Assembly (NCBI RefSeq): GCF_011604685.1
Contig: NZ_CP050063.1
Span: 6,117,001-6,181,000 of the forward strand
Direction: 5' to 3'
Source: Spirosoma aureum
GTDB lineage: Bacteria; Bacteroidota; Bacteroidia; Cytophagales; Spirosomataceae
DNA: 64,000 bases
In this document: in pieces, positions 1-8,317 of the stretch
Numbering within the stretch: position 1 is the first letter of the stretch
Layout of the letters: every line of letters begins with the position of its first letter
The notes under the pieces: generated by a model
What the model was told of the DNA's origin: nothing
The model's input: the letters and a program-made list of their open reading frames with translations, nothing else
Databases searched by the model: none
Program-made: the position numbers and the translations under genes

Positions 1-1
1 A

Positions 2-733
2 AGTACGGGTGTCGATAAACCCGTGCAGACAGCCGCCGATACCGTCACCAACGGAGCCGTATCGACCGCAACGATCATCGATGTCAGTAAAAACAAAGCC
101 GTTACGCTGCGCTACTACTATTACCCATCTGAAGAGGGTAAGGGCAAAGATGTTTCGTTCCGATTTAGCGGTACTTCGTCTACCGGCAAAGAGGTTGCGA
201 TTCAATCACCGGCTTATCGGATCAGTCGCATGAGCATGAAACGGTCGCTGGTGCTCACTGATGGAGCGAAAGCTTATGTGTCGCTCGCCGATATGGCGGT
301 TTATTCGAAAGCCGAAGTGGAGCAGAACAATCTGGCCAGCAAAATCGACTTTGTCTATATTTACCGGCCAACGCTTGGTAGTGGCAACTTTGCGTTTGGT
401 CACGCCTTGGTTGCGCCCTCTAATGCCGATTACCTCAAAGACGTTTCGCTGCCAGCCGGGCTTCCTAAAACACGCACTGCCATCGACAAACGGGTAGATG
501 TAAAAGATGCACAGCTTCGGAATACAGCCGGTTTTGATGTGTACATCGACGATGTTGATCTGGAACAAACCACGTTCCCCAGCGCGGCAGATTATGCCTA
601 TGGTCTAGCTGTGGATCAGGGTGCATTCGTTAAAACCGCCGATGGGACCTATGTGGCATATGTGTACGTAAACGCGGTCAATAATACGACGAAAAGTATG
701 ACAATCAGTATCAAACAGATCAAGCTAAAGTAA
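2..733 (+). CDS. Hypothetical protein, 5' end outside window
   Basis: The reading frame is open to the left edge, so this is the C-terminal part of a longer gene; a GTG at 23 is the first start-like codon inside the window but need not be the real start. The visible 240 or so residues are rich in Val, Thr, Ala, Asp and Lys and alternate in a way that suggests beta-sandwich structure, with no membrane segment. I do not recognise the family. It is followed by a strong hairpin (746-775) and then by two polysaccharide lyase genes on the same strand, so a role as an extracytoplasmic glycan-binding or surface protein is possible, but that rests on context only. Confidence 0.6.
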   Translation, partial: STGVDKPVQTAADTVTNGAVSTATIIDVSKNKAVTLRYYYYPSEEGKGKDVSFRFSGTSSTGKEVAIQSPAYRISRMSMKRSLVLTDGAKAYVSLADMAVYSKAEVEQNNLASKIDFVYIYRPTLGSGNFAFGHALVAPSNADYLKDVSLPAGLPKTRTAIDKRVDVKDAQLRNTAGFDVYIDDVDLEQTTFPSAADYAYGLAVDQGAFVKTADGTYVAYVYVNAVNNTTKSMTISIKQIKLK

Positions 734-745
734 GCCGTTCCTGTA

Positions 746-775
746 TTTTACCGAATGGTTTGCCATTCGGTAAAA
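746..775. terminator. Hairpin terminator after the first gene
   Basis: A perfect 13-bp inverted repeat (TTTTACCGAATGG at 746-758, its complement at 763-775) with a 4-nt loop starts 12 nt after the TAA at 731-733 and is followed by a T-rich stretch. It ends transcription of the upstream gene. It also shows that the TTG at 760, inside the hairpin, is not the start of the next gene. Confidence 0.8.
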
Positions 776-807
776 TCGTTTTTAACCCCCTTTACCTGCG
801 AAGCCCC

Positions 808-2013
808 GTGAATAAATTTATAGTATACGGCTTTATTTTTCTTCTTGTTTCAGCTATTGATTCAGTTGCTCAGTCGCTCTCCAAACCGACTACCTTTCTC
901 CTGAATGCGGATTTTTTACGGACCAATAAAGAAAAAATTAAAGCGGGCGATCAGACGTTGATGCAGGCAGCCAAAAGGTTGATTGCCGATGCGGATAAAA
1001 CACTGAAACATGATACTTATACCGTAACGGCTAAAAGTAAAACCCCGCCCAGTGGCGATAAACACGACTATATGAGTGTGGGGCCGTATTGGTGGCCCGA
1101 TTCGACCAAGCCCAATGGCTTGCCTTACATTCGGAAAGACGGGCAGGTTAATCCAGATCGGTTTGCCATTAATGACGCCACTTATTTGAAGAACTTATGC
1201 GACGATGTTGAGCTGTTGGCCGTGGCTTATTATTTCTCCGATGACGAGAAATACGCCCGCCGTGCCGCCGAATTATTGCGCGTCTGGTTTCTGAATCCAG
1301 CAACCAGAATGAACCCGAATCTGAATTACGGGCAGGCGATTCCGGGCATCACCGATGGCCGGGGCATTGGTCTCATTGACAGTCGGGCCTTTGCGAAGCT
1401 GGCTGATGCCGTTCAATTGCTGCGCGGATCATCGGTTTGGACATCGGGCGATCACGCAGCTTTACAGAATTGGTTTCGGCAGTTCCTGGACTGGATGCTG
1501 ACGAGCCCGATCGGGAAAGACGAAGAAGATGAGCACAACAATCATGGTACTTACTACGACTTCCAGTCGATTGGCCTGGCTCTTTTTACGGACAACAAAA
1601 CCCTGGCCCGCCAGATTATCGAGCAAAAGACCATGAAACGAATTGAGAGTCAGCTAAAGGCCGATGGCAGCCAACCGCATGAGTTGGCCCGTACTCTTTC
1701 CTGGAATTACTCGGTGATGAATTTACAGGGCTTTTTCGGGATTGCCCTTTTGGCAGAAAACGTGCAGATTGACCTATGGAACTACGAAACAGCAACCGGG
1801 AAAAGCCTAAAAAAGGCGTTTCTATGGCTGCTCCCCTACGCCGAAGGAAAAAAAAACTGGGACCATCAGCAAATCAAAGCCATCCATACGGAGGAATTTC
1901 AGCCGTTGGCGACCGTTGCTTCGGCCAAGTATAAAATTGCAGAACCCGCCTTTTCATCAGGTCATCAACAGAAAGAAAACAGCCTTTTTATCCTAACAAA
2001 GTCCCTGTTCTAA
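808..2013 (+). CDS. Alginate lyase family protein
   Basis: This is a secreted polysaccharide lyase of the alginate lyase superfamily (alpha/alpha-toroid fold, PL5/PL38-like), expected to cleave uronic-acid glycans by beta-elimination. The GTG at 808 is preferred because the protein then opens with a clean signal peptide (VNKFIVYGFIFLLV, cleavage near SVAQS); the frame can be read further back to a TTG at 760, but that lies inside the preceding terminator. The family hallmark with the catalytic Asn-His is seen as DEHNNHGTYYD at about residue 245 of the 401, preceded by the YWWPDS motif near residue 95. A heparinase-like lyase starts 28 bp downstream on the same strand, so the two are probably co-transcribed. 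The exact substrate cannot be read; the setting favours a pectin- or glucuronan-type polymer over alginate. Confidence 0.85.
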   Translation: MNKFIVYGFIFLLVSAIDSVAQSLSKPTTFLLNADFLRTNKEKIKAGDQTLMQAAKRLIADADKTLKHDTYTVTAKSKTPPSGDKHDYMSVGPYWWPDSTKPNGLPYIRKDGQVNPDRFAINDATYLKNLCDDVELLAVAYYFSDDEKYARRAAELLRVWFLNPATRMNPNLNYGQAIPGITDGRGIGLIDSRAFAKLADAVQLLRGSSVWTSGDHAALQNWFRQFLDWMLTSPIGKDEEDEHNNHGTYYDFQSIGLALFTDNKTLARQIIEQKTMKRIESQLKADGSQPHELARTLSWNYSVMNLQGFFGIALLAENVQIDLWNYETATGKSLKKAFLWLLPYAEGKKNWDHQQIKAIHTEEFQPLATVASAKYKIAEPAFSSGHQQKENSLFILTKSLF

Positions 2014-2041
2014 GCCGTTGTTTTTCCCTTTTACTCTTCCC

Positions 2042-3988
2042 ATGAAGTCATTTTTGCTGCTGGTTGCTGCCCTGTTCAGTCTCTCATCCTACGCCCAAAA
2101 TCAGGATTTGCTGAGTGGAAAATTTCCGCCCGGTGAATTAAAAAAGGTACTGATTCCACAGGCTCAATGGGCACCTTTCCCCAAACGAGACGACCGCGCC
2201 GGGTGGGCAAAAGCCGATCAGAATCTGATGAAGGCGTACCTGAAAAAGGCAGAGTCGTATCTCAACTATCAATGGCCATACATCCCGGCAACAAAATCGC
2301 TACTCATCGAACGGACAGGTGACCGTGATCAGTTTCAGGCTGTGAGTTTCGAGAAACGGGAAGTGCTGGGAACCTTATTGCTGGCCGAAATTTATGAGAA
2401 TAAGGGCCGATTTGTTGATCCCATTATCGACGGTGTATGGTCTATTTGTGAAGAGTCATTCTGGGGTGTACCTGCTCACCTGCCAAAATCGAAAGAGTAT
2501 GCCGGTCTAATGGACGTATCGAAACCCTTTGTCGATTTATTTGCCGCTGAAACCGCTACTTATCTGGCCTGGGTCGATTATTATCTGGGAGATAAACTGG
2601 ATGCCGTGTCCCCCCAGATCCGGAAACGGATTTACAACGAAACCAACGACCGGATTTTTGAACCGCTGATGACGAAACCACACGGCTGGATGACCAAAAC
2701 AGCCAATGGGCGGGCACCTAACAACTGGAACCCCTGGATTTGCTCCAATTGGCTCAATGCAACGCTGCTTCTCGAAAAAGACGATGAGAAACGAACCGCA
2801 TCGGTCGCCAAATTGCTGGACGTGCTGGACGAGTTTCTGAACCCATATCCGCAGGACGGTGGCTGCGACGAAGGCCCCAGCTATTGGGGGGCCGCAGCGG
2901 CATCTTTGTACGACAATATTGCCATGCTGAATCTGGCAAGTAACAATGCCTTTCAGTACGTCTATGCCGATGAGAAATTTCGCAACATGGGCCGGTTCAT
3001 CTACCGCGCCCAGATCAGCGAGAAATACTTTCTGAACTTTGCCGACGCAGATCCGCAACCCGGCATGGCAGCTACCATGATTTACCGTTACGGCAAAGCG
3101 ATCAATGATCCCGACATGATGAAATTCGGTGCCTTTTACCGCCAGCCTGAAGATGGCACCATTGGCAAATTTCATTACTTCAGGCACTTTTATTCGCTGT
3201 TCATGCAGGATGAATACCAGAAAGCTCCGCAGGGTTTACCGCTTCCCAAAAATGTCTGGTTACCAGACCTTCAGGTATTTGCCGCCCGCGATCAGGAAGG
3301 AACCACCAAAGGATTTTATGTAGCTGCCAAAGGAGGACACAATGATGAAAGCCACAACCATAACGATATTGGCAATTATGTAATCTACTACGATGGCCAA
3401 CCGCTTCTGATTGACGTTGGGCGCGGCACCTACACGGCCAAAACATTCAGTAATAAGCGCTACGATATCTGGTACAACTGTTCAGACTACCATAATCTGC
3501 CGACGATAAACGGCCAGAATCAGCCCCCCGGCATGTCGTTTAAAGCGTCGAATGTTACCTATAAAGCTGACAATGCAACTACCCAGTTTGCTGTCGATAT
3601 TTCACGGGCCTACCCGAAAGAAGCGGGCGTAAACAGCTGGCAGCGAACCATTCGGCTGAATCGGGGCAAAAACGTTCAGATCGATGATGTAATCAGCCTG
3701 CAAACGGCCAATTCGCTAACGCAACACCTGATGACCGCCTATCCCGCTGAAGTGGGCAAACCCGGCGAGCTGATCATTCATTACAATCCCAAAGGTGGGC
3801 AGCCCAAAAATTTTGTGGTCAAGTACAACCCCAAACAGATGCAGCCGTCGGTCGAAAAAGTAAAACTGGACGCCCCTGAAGATCGAGGTATTATTACCAA
3901 ATGGGGTGATACGATTTACCGGATCAATTTCACCGTTCTCACCCCTAAAACGTCGGATAAACTGAATTTTGTTGTTGCGAGTGAATAA
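2042..3988 (+). CDS. Heparinase II/III family lyase
   Basis: This is a secreted lyase with an N-terminal alpha-helical toroid and a C-terminal heparinase II/III beta-sandwich domain (from about residue 400), recognisable from the stretch GGHNDESHNHNDIGNYV followed by DVGRGTY. The ATG at 2042 gives a normal signal peptide (MKSFLLLVAALFSLSSYAQ) and a 648-residue product; an in-frame TTG at 2018 would only add an unlikely leader. It follows the alginate lyase family gene by 28 bp and ends 28 bp from the convergent acetylesterase gene. Enzymes of this fold eliminate at uronate residues in heparin-like, alginate-like or other acidic glycans. The substrate here is unknown; the neighbours point to plant or microbial uronate polymers. 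Confidence 0.85.
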   Translation: MKSFLLLVAALFSLSSYAQNQDLLSGKFPPGELKKVLIPQAQWAPFPKRDDRAGWAKADQNLMKAYLKKAESYLNYQWPYIPATKSLLIERTGDRDQFQAVSFEKREVLGTLLLAEIYENKGRFVDPIIDGVWSICEESFWGVPAHLPKSKEYAGLMDVSKPFVDLFAAETATYLAWVDYYLGDKLDAVSPQIRKRIYNETNDRIFEPLMTKPHGWMTKTANGRAPNNWNPWICSNWLNATLLLEKDDEKRTASVAKLLDVLDEFLNPYPQDGGCDEGPSYWGAAAASLYDNIAMLNLASNNAFQYVYADEKFRNMGRFIYRAQISEKYFLNFADADPQPGMAATMIYRYGKAINDPDMMKFGAFYRQPEDGTIGKFHYFRHFYSLFMQDEYQKAPQGLPLPKNVWLPDLQVFAARDQEGTTKGFYVAAKGGHNDESHNHNDIGNYVIYYDGQPLLIDVGRGTYTAKTFSNKRYDIWYNCSDYHNLPTINGQNQPPGMSFKASNVTYKADNATTQFAVDISRAYPKEAGVNSWQRTIRLNRGKNVQIDDVISLQTANSLTQHLMTAYPAEVGKPGELIIHYNPKGGQPKNFVVKYNPKQMQPSVEKVKLDAPEDRGIITKWGDTIYRINFTVLTPKTSDKLNFVVASE

Positions 3989-4016
3989 GCTCGTATAAAG
4001 ACAAGGCAAATCAGCC

Positions 4017-4778
4017 CTATTTCGTCTCCGGTTTCACGATTCGGTCGGCCAGATCGAGTTTCAGCGATTTGATGTTAGCCAGCACCAATTCCGCTATTTT
4101 TCGGGCCCCGAGTTCGTTGAAATGTGTGTTATCTTCTTTCCCTTCTGGGTAGTTGGGATGTTCACCCGGCGCAAGCTGGTTGAAAAAAAGGCGGGAATTT
4201 TCGACGCCAGCCCGCTGGTAGAGGTCCTGGCCCTGTTTATCTAAGTCAATCATTGGAGTTTTGTACTCGGTTGCCACTGCCCGCACGATTCCGGAATAAA
4301 CTGCGTGCGTATCAACTATCTTTCCGGCCGCATCGAACTGTCGGCGGGCAACGGGCGTGATAAGTATGGGGGTTGCTTTTTTGGTTCGGGTTTCGGTAAT
4401 AAAGCGGATCAGGTTTGATCGAAACTCATTCTCGGCTGTATAGCTTTTCTTGGTTTTAACCTCGTCGTTGTGTCCAAACTGGATGAAGACATAATCGCCT
4501 TCCTTTAGTCCATCGGCCACGGGTTGCCAGCGATTTTCTTCGATGAAGGTCCGTGTGCTCCGCCCGTTCTGCGCCCGGTTATCTACGGTCACGCTCTCGT
4601 CGAAAAAATGGGTAAATGGCATACCCCAGCCTGTTTCGGGATAGTACTTCACCTGCTTTATCGACATCGTGGAATCGCCAATGAGGTATACGGTAATCTT
4701 ATTCGCTGGCGGAGCGAAGGCCAGTAAAACTGACAGGGTAAATAAACAGACGCTTTTCAAAAAAAATGGCTGGCTCAT
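4017..4778 (-). CDS. Rhamnogalacturonan acetylesterase (CE12, SGNH hydrolase)
   Basis: This enzyme removes acetyl groups from rhamnogalacturonan I so that other pectinases can act. It is an SGNH hydrolase of family CE12. The nucleophile block reads YLIGDSTMS (Ser36), the third block is FGHND (Asn at about residue 104), and the C-terminal DNTHFNELGARK supplies the catalytic Asp and His. A signal peptide (to about residue 25) exports it. At 253 residues it has the usual family length. It is the last gene of a minus-strand run behind the CE8 esterase (45-bp gap) and the PL10 lyase, and converges with the heparinase-like gene. Confidence 0.9.
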   Translation of the reverse strand: MSQPFFLKSVCLFTLSVLLAFAPPANKITVYLIGDSTMSIKQVKYYPETGWGMPFTHFFDESVTVDNRAQNGRSTRTFIEENRWQPVADGLKEGDYVFIQFGHNDEVKTKKSYTAENEFRSNLIRFITETRTKKATPILITPVARRQFDAAGKIVDTHAVYSGIVRAVATEYKTPMIDLDKQGQDLYQRAGVENSRLFFNQLAPGEHPNYPEGKEDNTHFNELGARKIAELVLANIKSLKLDLADRIVKPETK

Positions 4779-4823
4779 GGTGATTCAACGTCTTGGTACA
4801 CGTTCGGAAAGTTGGCTTAGAAC

Positions 4824-5816
4824 CTATTTTGTCAGTTTTCTATCCGGTTTCCAATGGTCATCGCCGGCCAGAATCGTTTCAGTTGTATATGATTTCACTT
4901 CATCTTTAGTTAGCTGCCGTGACCAATCGACTCGGGCCGACGGATTCGCTCCCGGCCCAATCGATTCATATTCGACATAGAGCGTTGTTTTTTCTGCGTT
5001 CGGCTTATCCCAATTATGCCAGCCTGCGGGTTGAATGTGCTCGCCAAGCTGGCAACGAATGAAGGCCGTTTTTGCAAAATCGCGCCAGGGACGACCCAGA
5101 TAAACGCTGGCTTTGGGAGCATCGCTGGTGAGCGTACAATTCAGGAATACAAGACCATACGACTTGCCTTCGGGTGTTGACGCTGCGGTGATGTACGATC
5201 CACCGGTTTTGCTAAAAATCGTGCAGTGATCAAACACGGCTGTTGCTGATCCAAAGATAAAATCAATGGTTCCTTCGATGTAGCAATCAAGATAGTATTG
5301 ACGGCCGTATTGACCCGGCATCCCTGTATACAATGTATCCTGATTGCCCAGAAACCGGCAATTGACAAACACAGCCCGATCGCCGGTAACGAAAGCAGCT
5401 ACCGCCTGACCAACCTGCCTGCCAGCGGTGTTTTCAAAGGTGAGGTTTTCAGCGCGAAAATCGTCGCCGAAGATGTAAAACGAGCCCGATGTCGACGTTC
5501 TTACTTTAGTGCCATCAGGCAAGGTTTTACCCGAATAATCATCGTACGTCAATATTGTCGAGCCTTTCTCTTCACCGATCAGGGTAACCAGGTGCTGAGT
5601 CGAATCGAGCGTCAATTTCTCCTTGTAAACGCCTTTTTTGATGTAAATAACGATCCTGCTTTTATTGTTTGCAGGTACCACATTCAAGGCCGACTGCACA
5701 GTTCTGTAGTCGCCACTTCCATCCTGAGCAACCGTCATACGCTGTTTCTGGGCAAACGTAATTAAGCTGGAAATAGCCAGACAGAATAACAGACAAACGG
5801 TGTGTTTTAGAACCAT
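4824..5816 (-). CDS. Pectinesterase (CE8 pectin methylesterase)
   Basis: This enzyme hydrolyses methyl esters of homogalacturonan, exposing polygalacturonate to lyases and GH28 enzymes. It is a right-handed beta-helix of family CE8. The catalytic aspartates fall in NQDTLYTG (Asp160) and EGTIDFIFGS (Asp185), and the conserved arginine is in YLGRPWRDF (Arg242). The first 22 residues are a signal peptide ending SLITFAQ. It lies between the PL10 lyase (68 bp upstream) and the CE12 esterase (45 bp downstream) in the same direction, consistent with one operon driven from the operator-bearing promoter near 7064. Confidence 0.95.
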   Translation of the reverse strand: MVLKHTVCLLFCLAISSLITFAQKQRMTVAQDGSGDYRTVQSALNVVPANNKSRIVIYIKKGVYKEKLTLDSTQHLVTLIGEEKGSTILTYDDYSGKTLPDGTKVRTSTSGSFYIFGDDFRAENLTFENTAGRQVGQAVAAFVTGDRAVFVNCRFLGNQDTLYTGMPGQYGRQYYLDCYIEGTIDFIFGSATAVFDHCTIFSKTGGSYITAASTPEGKSYGLVFLNCTLTSDAPKASVYLGRPWRDFAKTAFIRCQLGEHIQPAGWHNWDKPNAEKTTLYVEYESIGPGANPSARVDWSRQLTKDEVKSYTTETILAGDDHWKPDRKLTK

Positions 5817-5884
5817 TATTTTTTAAACTCAACAATCAGAAAAGCAGGATAGTTGACTCACTGTCAGGCCACTAATTCAGTAAG

Positions 5885-6994
5885 TTACTTACTCCATTTC
5901 TTTACCCAATTTGGATAATCGGTAGCCAGCAATTTGGCGGGCCAGGTGCCATACCAGGCGTAGCCAACCCGTCGCTCGTTTTCAATCTCGGCAAGAGCAT
6001 ATTTTTTAATCCCATTCCGACCGCAAAAGAACGGTTTGTTTGTATCGAGATCATAAAATCGGGCCCAGCGGGTTGAACCCGGTTCCTGAACAACAACGAC
6101 ATCTTTACCCTTCGGCTGGCTCGGATCAATAATGATTTTCGTCGCGATATCCGGCAATCTGACCGATTCAAGCCAGGCCATTGCTGCCCGAACGGATTTC
6201 CTGATTTGATCCGATGGTTTGTCGATACTCATTAAAAATTCCAGAATACCAACGCTTTCATTGCCACTTAGAGATGGCAACTCAAATGTACGGGCGCCCG
6301 TAGGCTGTAAGGTTATACGATCGTGCTGGGCGCACCAGGCAGTCAAGATTCCTTTCTGACTATACTGCGTCTTCAGAATACAGTCGACACCCCGATCGAC
6401 GGCCTTTTTCGCTTTTGGGACAAGTTGTTTATCGACAACATCGAACGAATTTGTTCCGTCAGCGATGGATTTCATGACCCAAAGCACGTCGATCATAGCA
6501 TTGTCGTTGTACGTAATCTGCTTGCGGTAACTGCTCGAATCGGGATAGAACTGTGCCCAGCCTCCATTTGTTTTCTGTGCCGTCAGCAGGTAGTTGATTC
6601 CTCGTTCGGCTGCTTTCCGATAATTATCGTTTTGGGTTTGCCTGAACGACGCGACCAGGTAATTGATTTCGCGGGTTGTGGATTTATCGTCGATGGTGGC
6701 ATCGAGGTTATTTTTCTCCGCTATAAGCTGCTGTTTCTGCGTTGAGGTCAGGATACGGTTATAGTTGATGGCATCTCCCCCTGGCTGCGGCCATCCTCCG
6801 TTACTTCGCTGATAGTACAGCATCCGCTCCGCTATCGAATCTTTAGGAATTTCGTAAATCGCCGGGATTGTGCTACCTCTGGAAATGGAGCAATTGCCTG
6901 AAAAAACAAAACTTAGTAGCGTTCCGGCTAGTAGGACAATTGATTGAAAACTCGATTTTAGGCTCACGTCAAGCAGCGAAAAAGGCAATGCCAA
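5885..6994 (-). CDS. pelA: Pectate lyase, PL10 family
   Basis: This lyase cleaves de-esterified polygalacturonate by beta-elimination. It belongs to PL10 (Pec_lyase, alpha/alpha toroid). Family landmarks visible are the N-terminal YYQRSNGGWPQ, the TYNDNAMIDVLW segment, TAWCAQHDRITLQPTGAR, LPSLSGNESVGI and the C-terminal GYAWYGTWPAKLL. Residues 1-36 look like a secretion signal, with a hydrophobic core SIVLLAGTLLSFVFSG and a following Cys that could mark a lipoprotein. It is the first gene of the PL10-CE8-CE12 run, and the near-palindromic operator at 7064-7087 lies 70-93 bp before its ATG. Confidence 0.93.
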   Translation of the reverse strand: MALPFSLLDVSLKSSFQSIVLLAGTLLSFVFSGNCSISRGSTIPAIYEIPKDSIAERMLYYQRSNGGWPQPGGDAINYNRILTSTQKQQLIAEKNNLDATIDDKSTTREINYLVASFRQTQNDNYRKAAERGINYLLTAQKTNGGWAQFYPDSSSYRKQITYNDNAMIDVLWVMKSIADGTNSFDVVDKQLVPKAKKAVDRGVDCILKTQYSQKGILTAWCAQHDRITLQPTGARTFELPSLSGNESVGILEFLMSIDKPSDQIRKSVRAAMAWLESVRLPDIATKIIIDPSQPKGKDVVVVQEPGSTRWARFYDLDTNKPFFCGRNGIKKYALAEIENERRVGYAWYGTWPAKLLATDYPNWVKKWSK

Positions 6995-7063
6995 GCTATG
7001 GATAACAGACTAAAACTTGGTCGAAGAATTGTAATGAACAATTAATTGATTGACTTTTTTTAC

Positions 7064-7087
7064 GCAATCGTTACCGGGAACGTTATC
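7064..7087. promoter_or_regulatory. Candidate LacI-family operator upstream of PL10 operon
   Basis: This near-palindrome has the core CGTTACCGGGAACG, flanked by GCAAT and TTATC. The same arrangement recurs at 17615-17638 (between uxaB and the LacI-family gene) and 22604-22627 (upstream of GH28). An A-tract preceded by GCGT follows it on the gene-proximal side, as at the third site. A CG-centred palindrome in front of a uronate operon, with a LacI-family gene in the locus, is the expected form of such an operator. Confidence 0.75.
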
Positions 7088-7216
7088 AAAGCGGTTTTTT
7101 AGACGTTCATATACAACTAATTTTAGATGAAGCGCTGGATCAGGATAATCTGATGCCGGTCAAAAAGAAGCCATACACTGACAACAGTTTAGAACTTTTA
7201 CAGGAATACTAGTTTG

Positions 7217-7260
7217 TCAATAAACAAACAGACCGGCATGCCGGTCTGTTTGTTTATTGA
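7217..7260. terminator. 44-bp perfect palindrome, bidirectional terminator
   Basis: The stretch is a gapless perfect inverted repeat with 22 bp per arm, centred on GGCATGCC, with an A-rich 5' outer stem (CAATAAACAAACAG) and T-rich 3' outer stem. It lies 45 bp past the end of the minus-strand DoxX-like gene and probably terminates it. On the other side is the promoter region of the PL10 operon, so it may also shield that promoter. Confidence 0.7.
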
Positions 7261-7304
7261 ATCCCTTAAACTTGATTAGGCTTTTTACAAGCGCTTATAC
7301 GTTG

Positions 7305-7664
7305 CTATTCAGCTGATGCCAGGAATACATTTCGGTCGCGCAGGAAGGTAGCGATCCAGATAAGTATGATTGGTGTTAGCGCATTTAGTGGCGTGCCATG
7401 TGAAAGTTCGGTCGCCAGGGCTCCCGCGAAGTAACAGGACAGCAGAATAAAGCCCAGCTTCATTGTTTTTGGGTACAGAAACAGCGCAGAAAAGCCAATT
7501 TCCATAATTCCCAGCATCGTAATATAGGGGCCTACACCCACTTTGGTGAGTGTTTCAACGATCTGAGCCGAGTGTGTTAATTTCATCACGCCACTCAATA
7601 TCACCATCCCTGCGGCCAGAACCGTTACGACAATGGTGGCAATACGTTTTATTTTTGGATTCAT
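7305..7664 (-). CDS. DoxX-like membrane protein
   Basis: This is a 119-residue protein with four predicted membrane helices of the DoxX-like family. It starts KIKRIATIVVTVLAAGMVILSGVMKL, where the SGVMKL after helix 1 is the common family feature, and has the MLGIMEIGFSALFLYP second helix. The family function is poorly defined; members are often found with redox or quinone stress regulators. It is divergent from an HxlR-family regulator at 7876 with a 40-bp palindrome between them, so it is probably the target of that regulator. Confidence 0.8.
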   Translation of the reverse strand: MNPKIKRIATIVVTVLAAGMVILSGVMKLTHSAQIVETLTKVGVGPYITMLGIMEIGFSALFLYPKTMKLGFILLSCYFAGALATELSHGTPLNALTPIILIWIATFLRDRNVFLASAE

Positions 7665-7741
7665 CTCTTCGGACTAGTTAGGTTGTTTTTTCGATGTCAA
7701 TCGACAGGACAAACGTACGTGAACTAACTATCCATTTAGTA

Positions 7742-7781
7742 GCAGTATCCCAAAGGATAGCGCTATCTTTTGGGATACTGC
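7742..7781. promoter_or_regulatory. 40-bp palindrome between doxX-like and hxlR-like genes
   Basis: The 20-nt arms (starting GCAGTATCCCAAAGGATAGC) are complementary except for one G/T pair at 7755/7768, with no loop. It sits 78 bp upstream of the DoxX-like ATG and 95 bp upstream of the HxlR-like ATG. HxlR-family dimers bind divergent promoters at inverted repeats, so this is the natural operator candidate. A structural hairpin role cannot be excluded. Confidence 0.6.
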
Positions 7782-7875
7782 ATACCCGATTGAATCCTAC
7801 CTGTTATCTTTATTCAATCAAAAGAGATACCGGAGGTACCCATAAAAAGGCACCTCCATTAACTATATACAACCT

Positions 7876-8295
7876 ATGAATGCAGTCATTGAAGAGGCCG
7901 TACCGTATGCATGGGGGCGAAAAAACCCAACTATTGCCGAATGTACACAAAGTTTAAGAGGTGTGCAGGATGCGCTCTATGTACTGAACGGAAAGTGGAA
8001 ACTACCGATCATCATTGCGTTGAGCCACGGCCCTATGCGCTTCCGGGAGCTACAGCGAACCATTCGCACCGTTACCGCCCGCGTGCTTAGTAAAGAATTG
8101 AAGGAGCTGGAAATGAATGAATTCCTCATACGACACGTGTATCCAACAACGCCCGTAACCATCGAATATGAGCTAACCCCTTATAGCGAAACACTGGATA
8201 GTGTCATCGAAGCCCTTCGGAATTGGGGGCTCCAGCACCGGGAACGTATTTTAAAGAAAGACCACAGCATAGACGCAAACTTCCCGGAAGCCTGA
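7876..8295 (+). CDS. HxlR-family winged-helix regulator
   Basis: This 139-residue DNA-binding protein of the HxlR family has its recognisable core at about residues 25-115: an early Cys (AECTQSL), then LYVLNGKWKLPIIIAL, GPMRFRELQRTI and TARVLSKELKELE, followed by the wing YELTPYSETLDSVI. Members sense electrophiles or redox state, often through the N-terminal Cys. It is divergent from the DoxX-like gene, with a near-perfect 40-bp palindrome between the two. It ends 22 bp before the convergent fbp gene, so it is not part of the uronate operon. Confidence 0.9.
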   Translation: MNAVIEEAVPYAWGRKNPTIAECTQSLRGVQDALYVLNGKWKLPIIIALSHGPMRFRELQRTIRTVTARVLSKELKELEMNEFLIRHVYPTTPVTIEYELTPYSETLDSVIEALRNWGLQHRERILKKDHSIDANFPEA

Positions 8296-8317
8296 TACTT
8301 TCGGGAAGTTGCAACCG

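Noticed and set aside
760..807. Earlier TTG start for the alginate lyase family gene
   Set aside because: It lies inside the terminator hairpin at 746-775, and the added residues are hydrophilic and spoil the signal peptide that starts at GTG 808.
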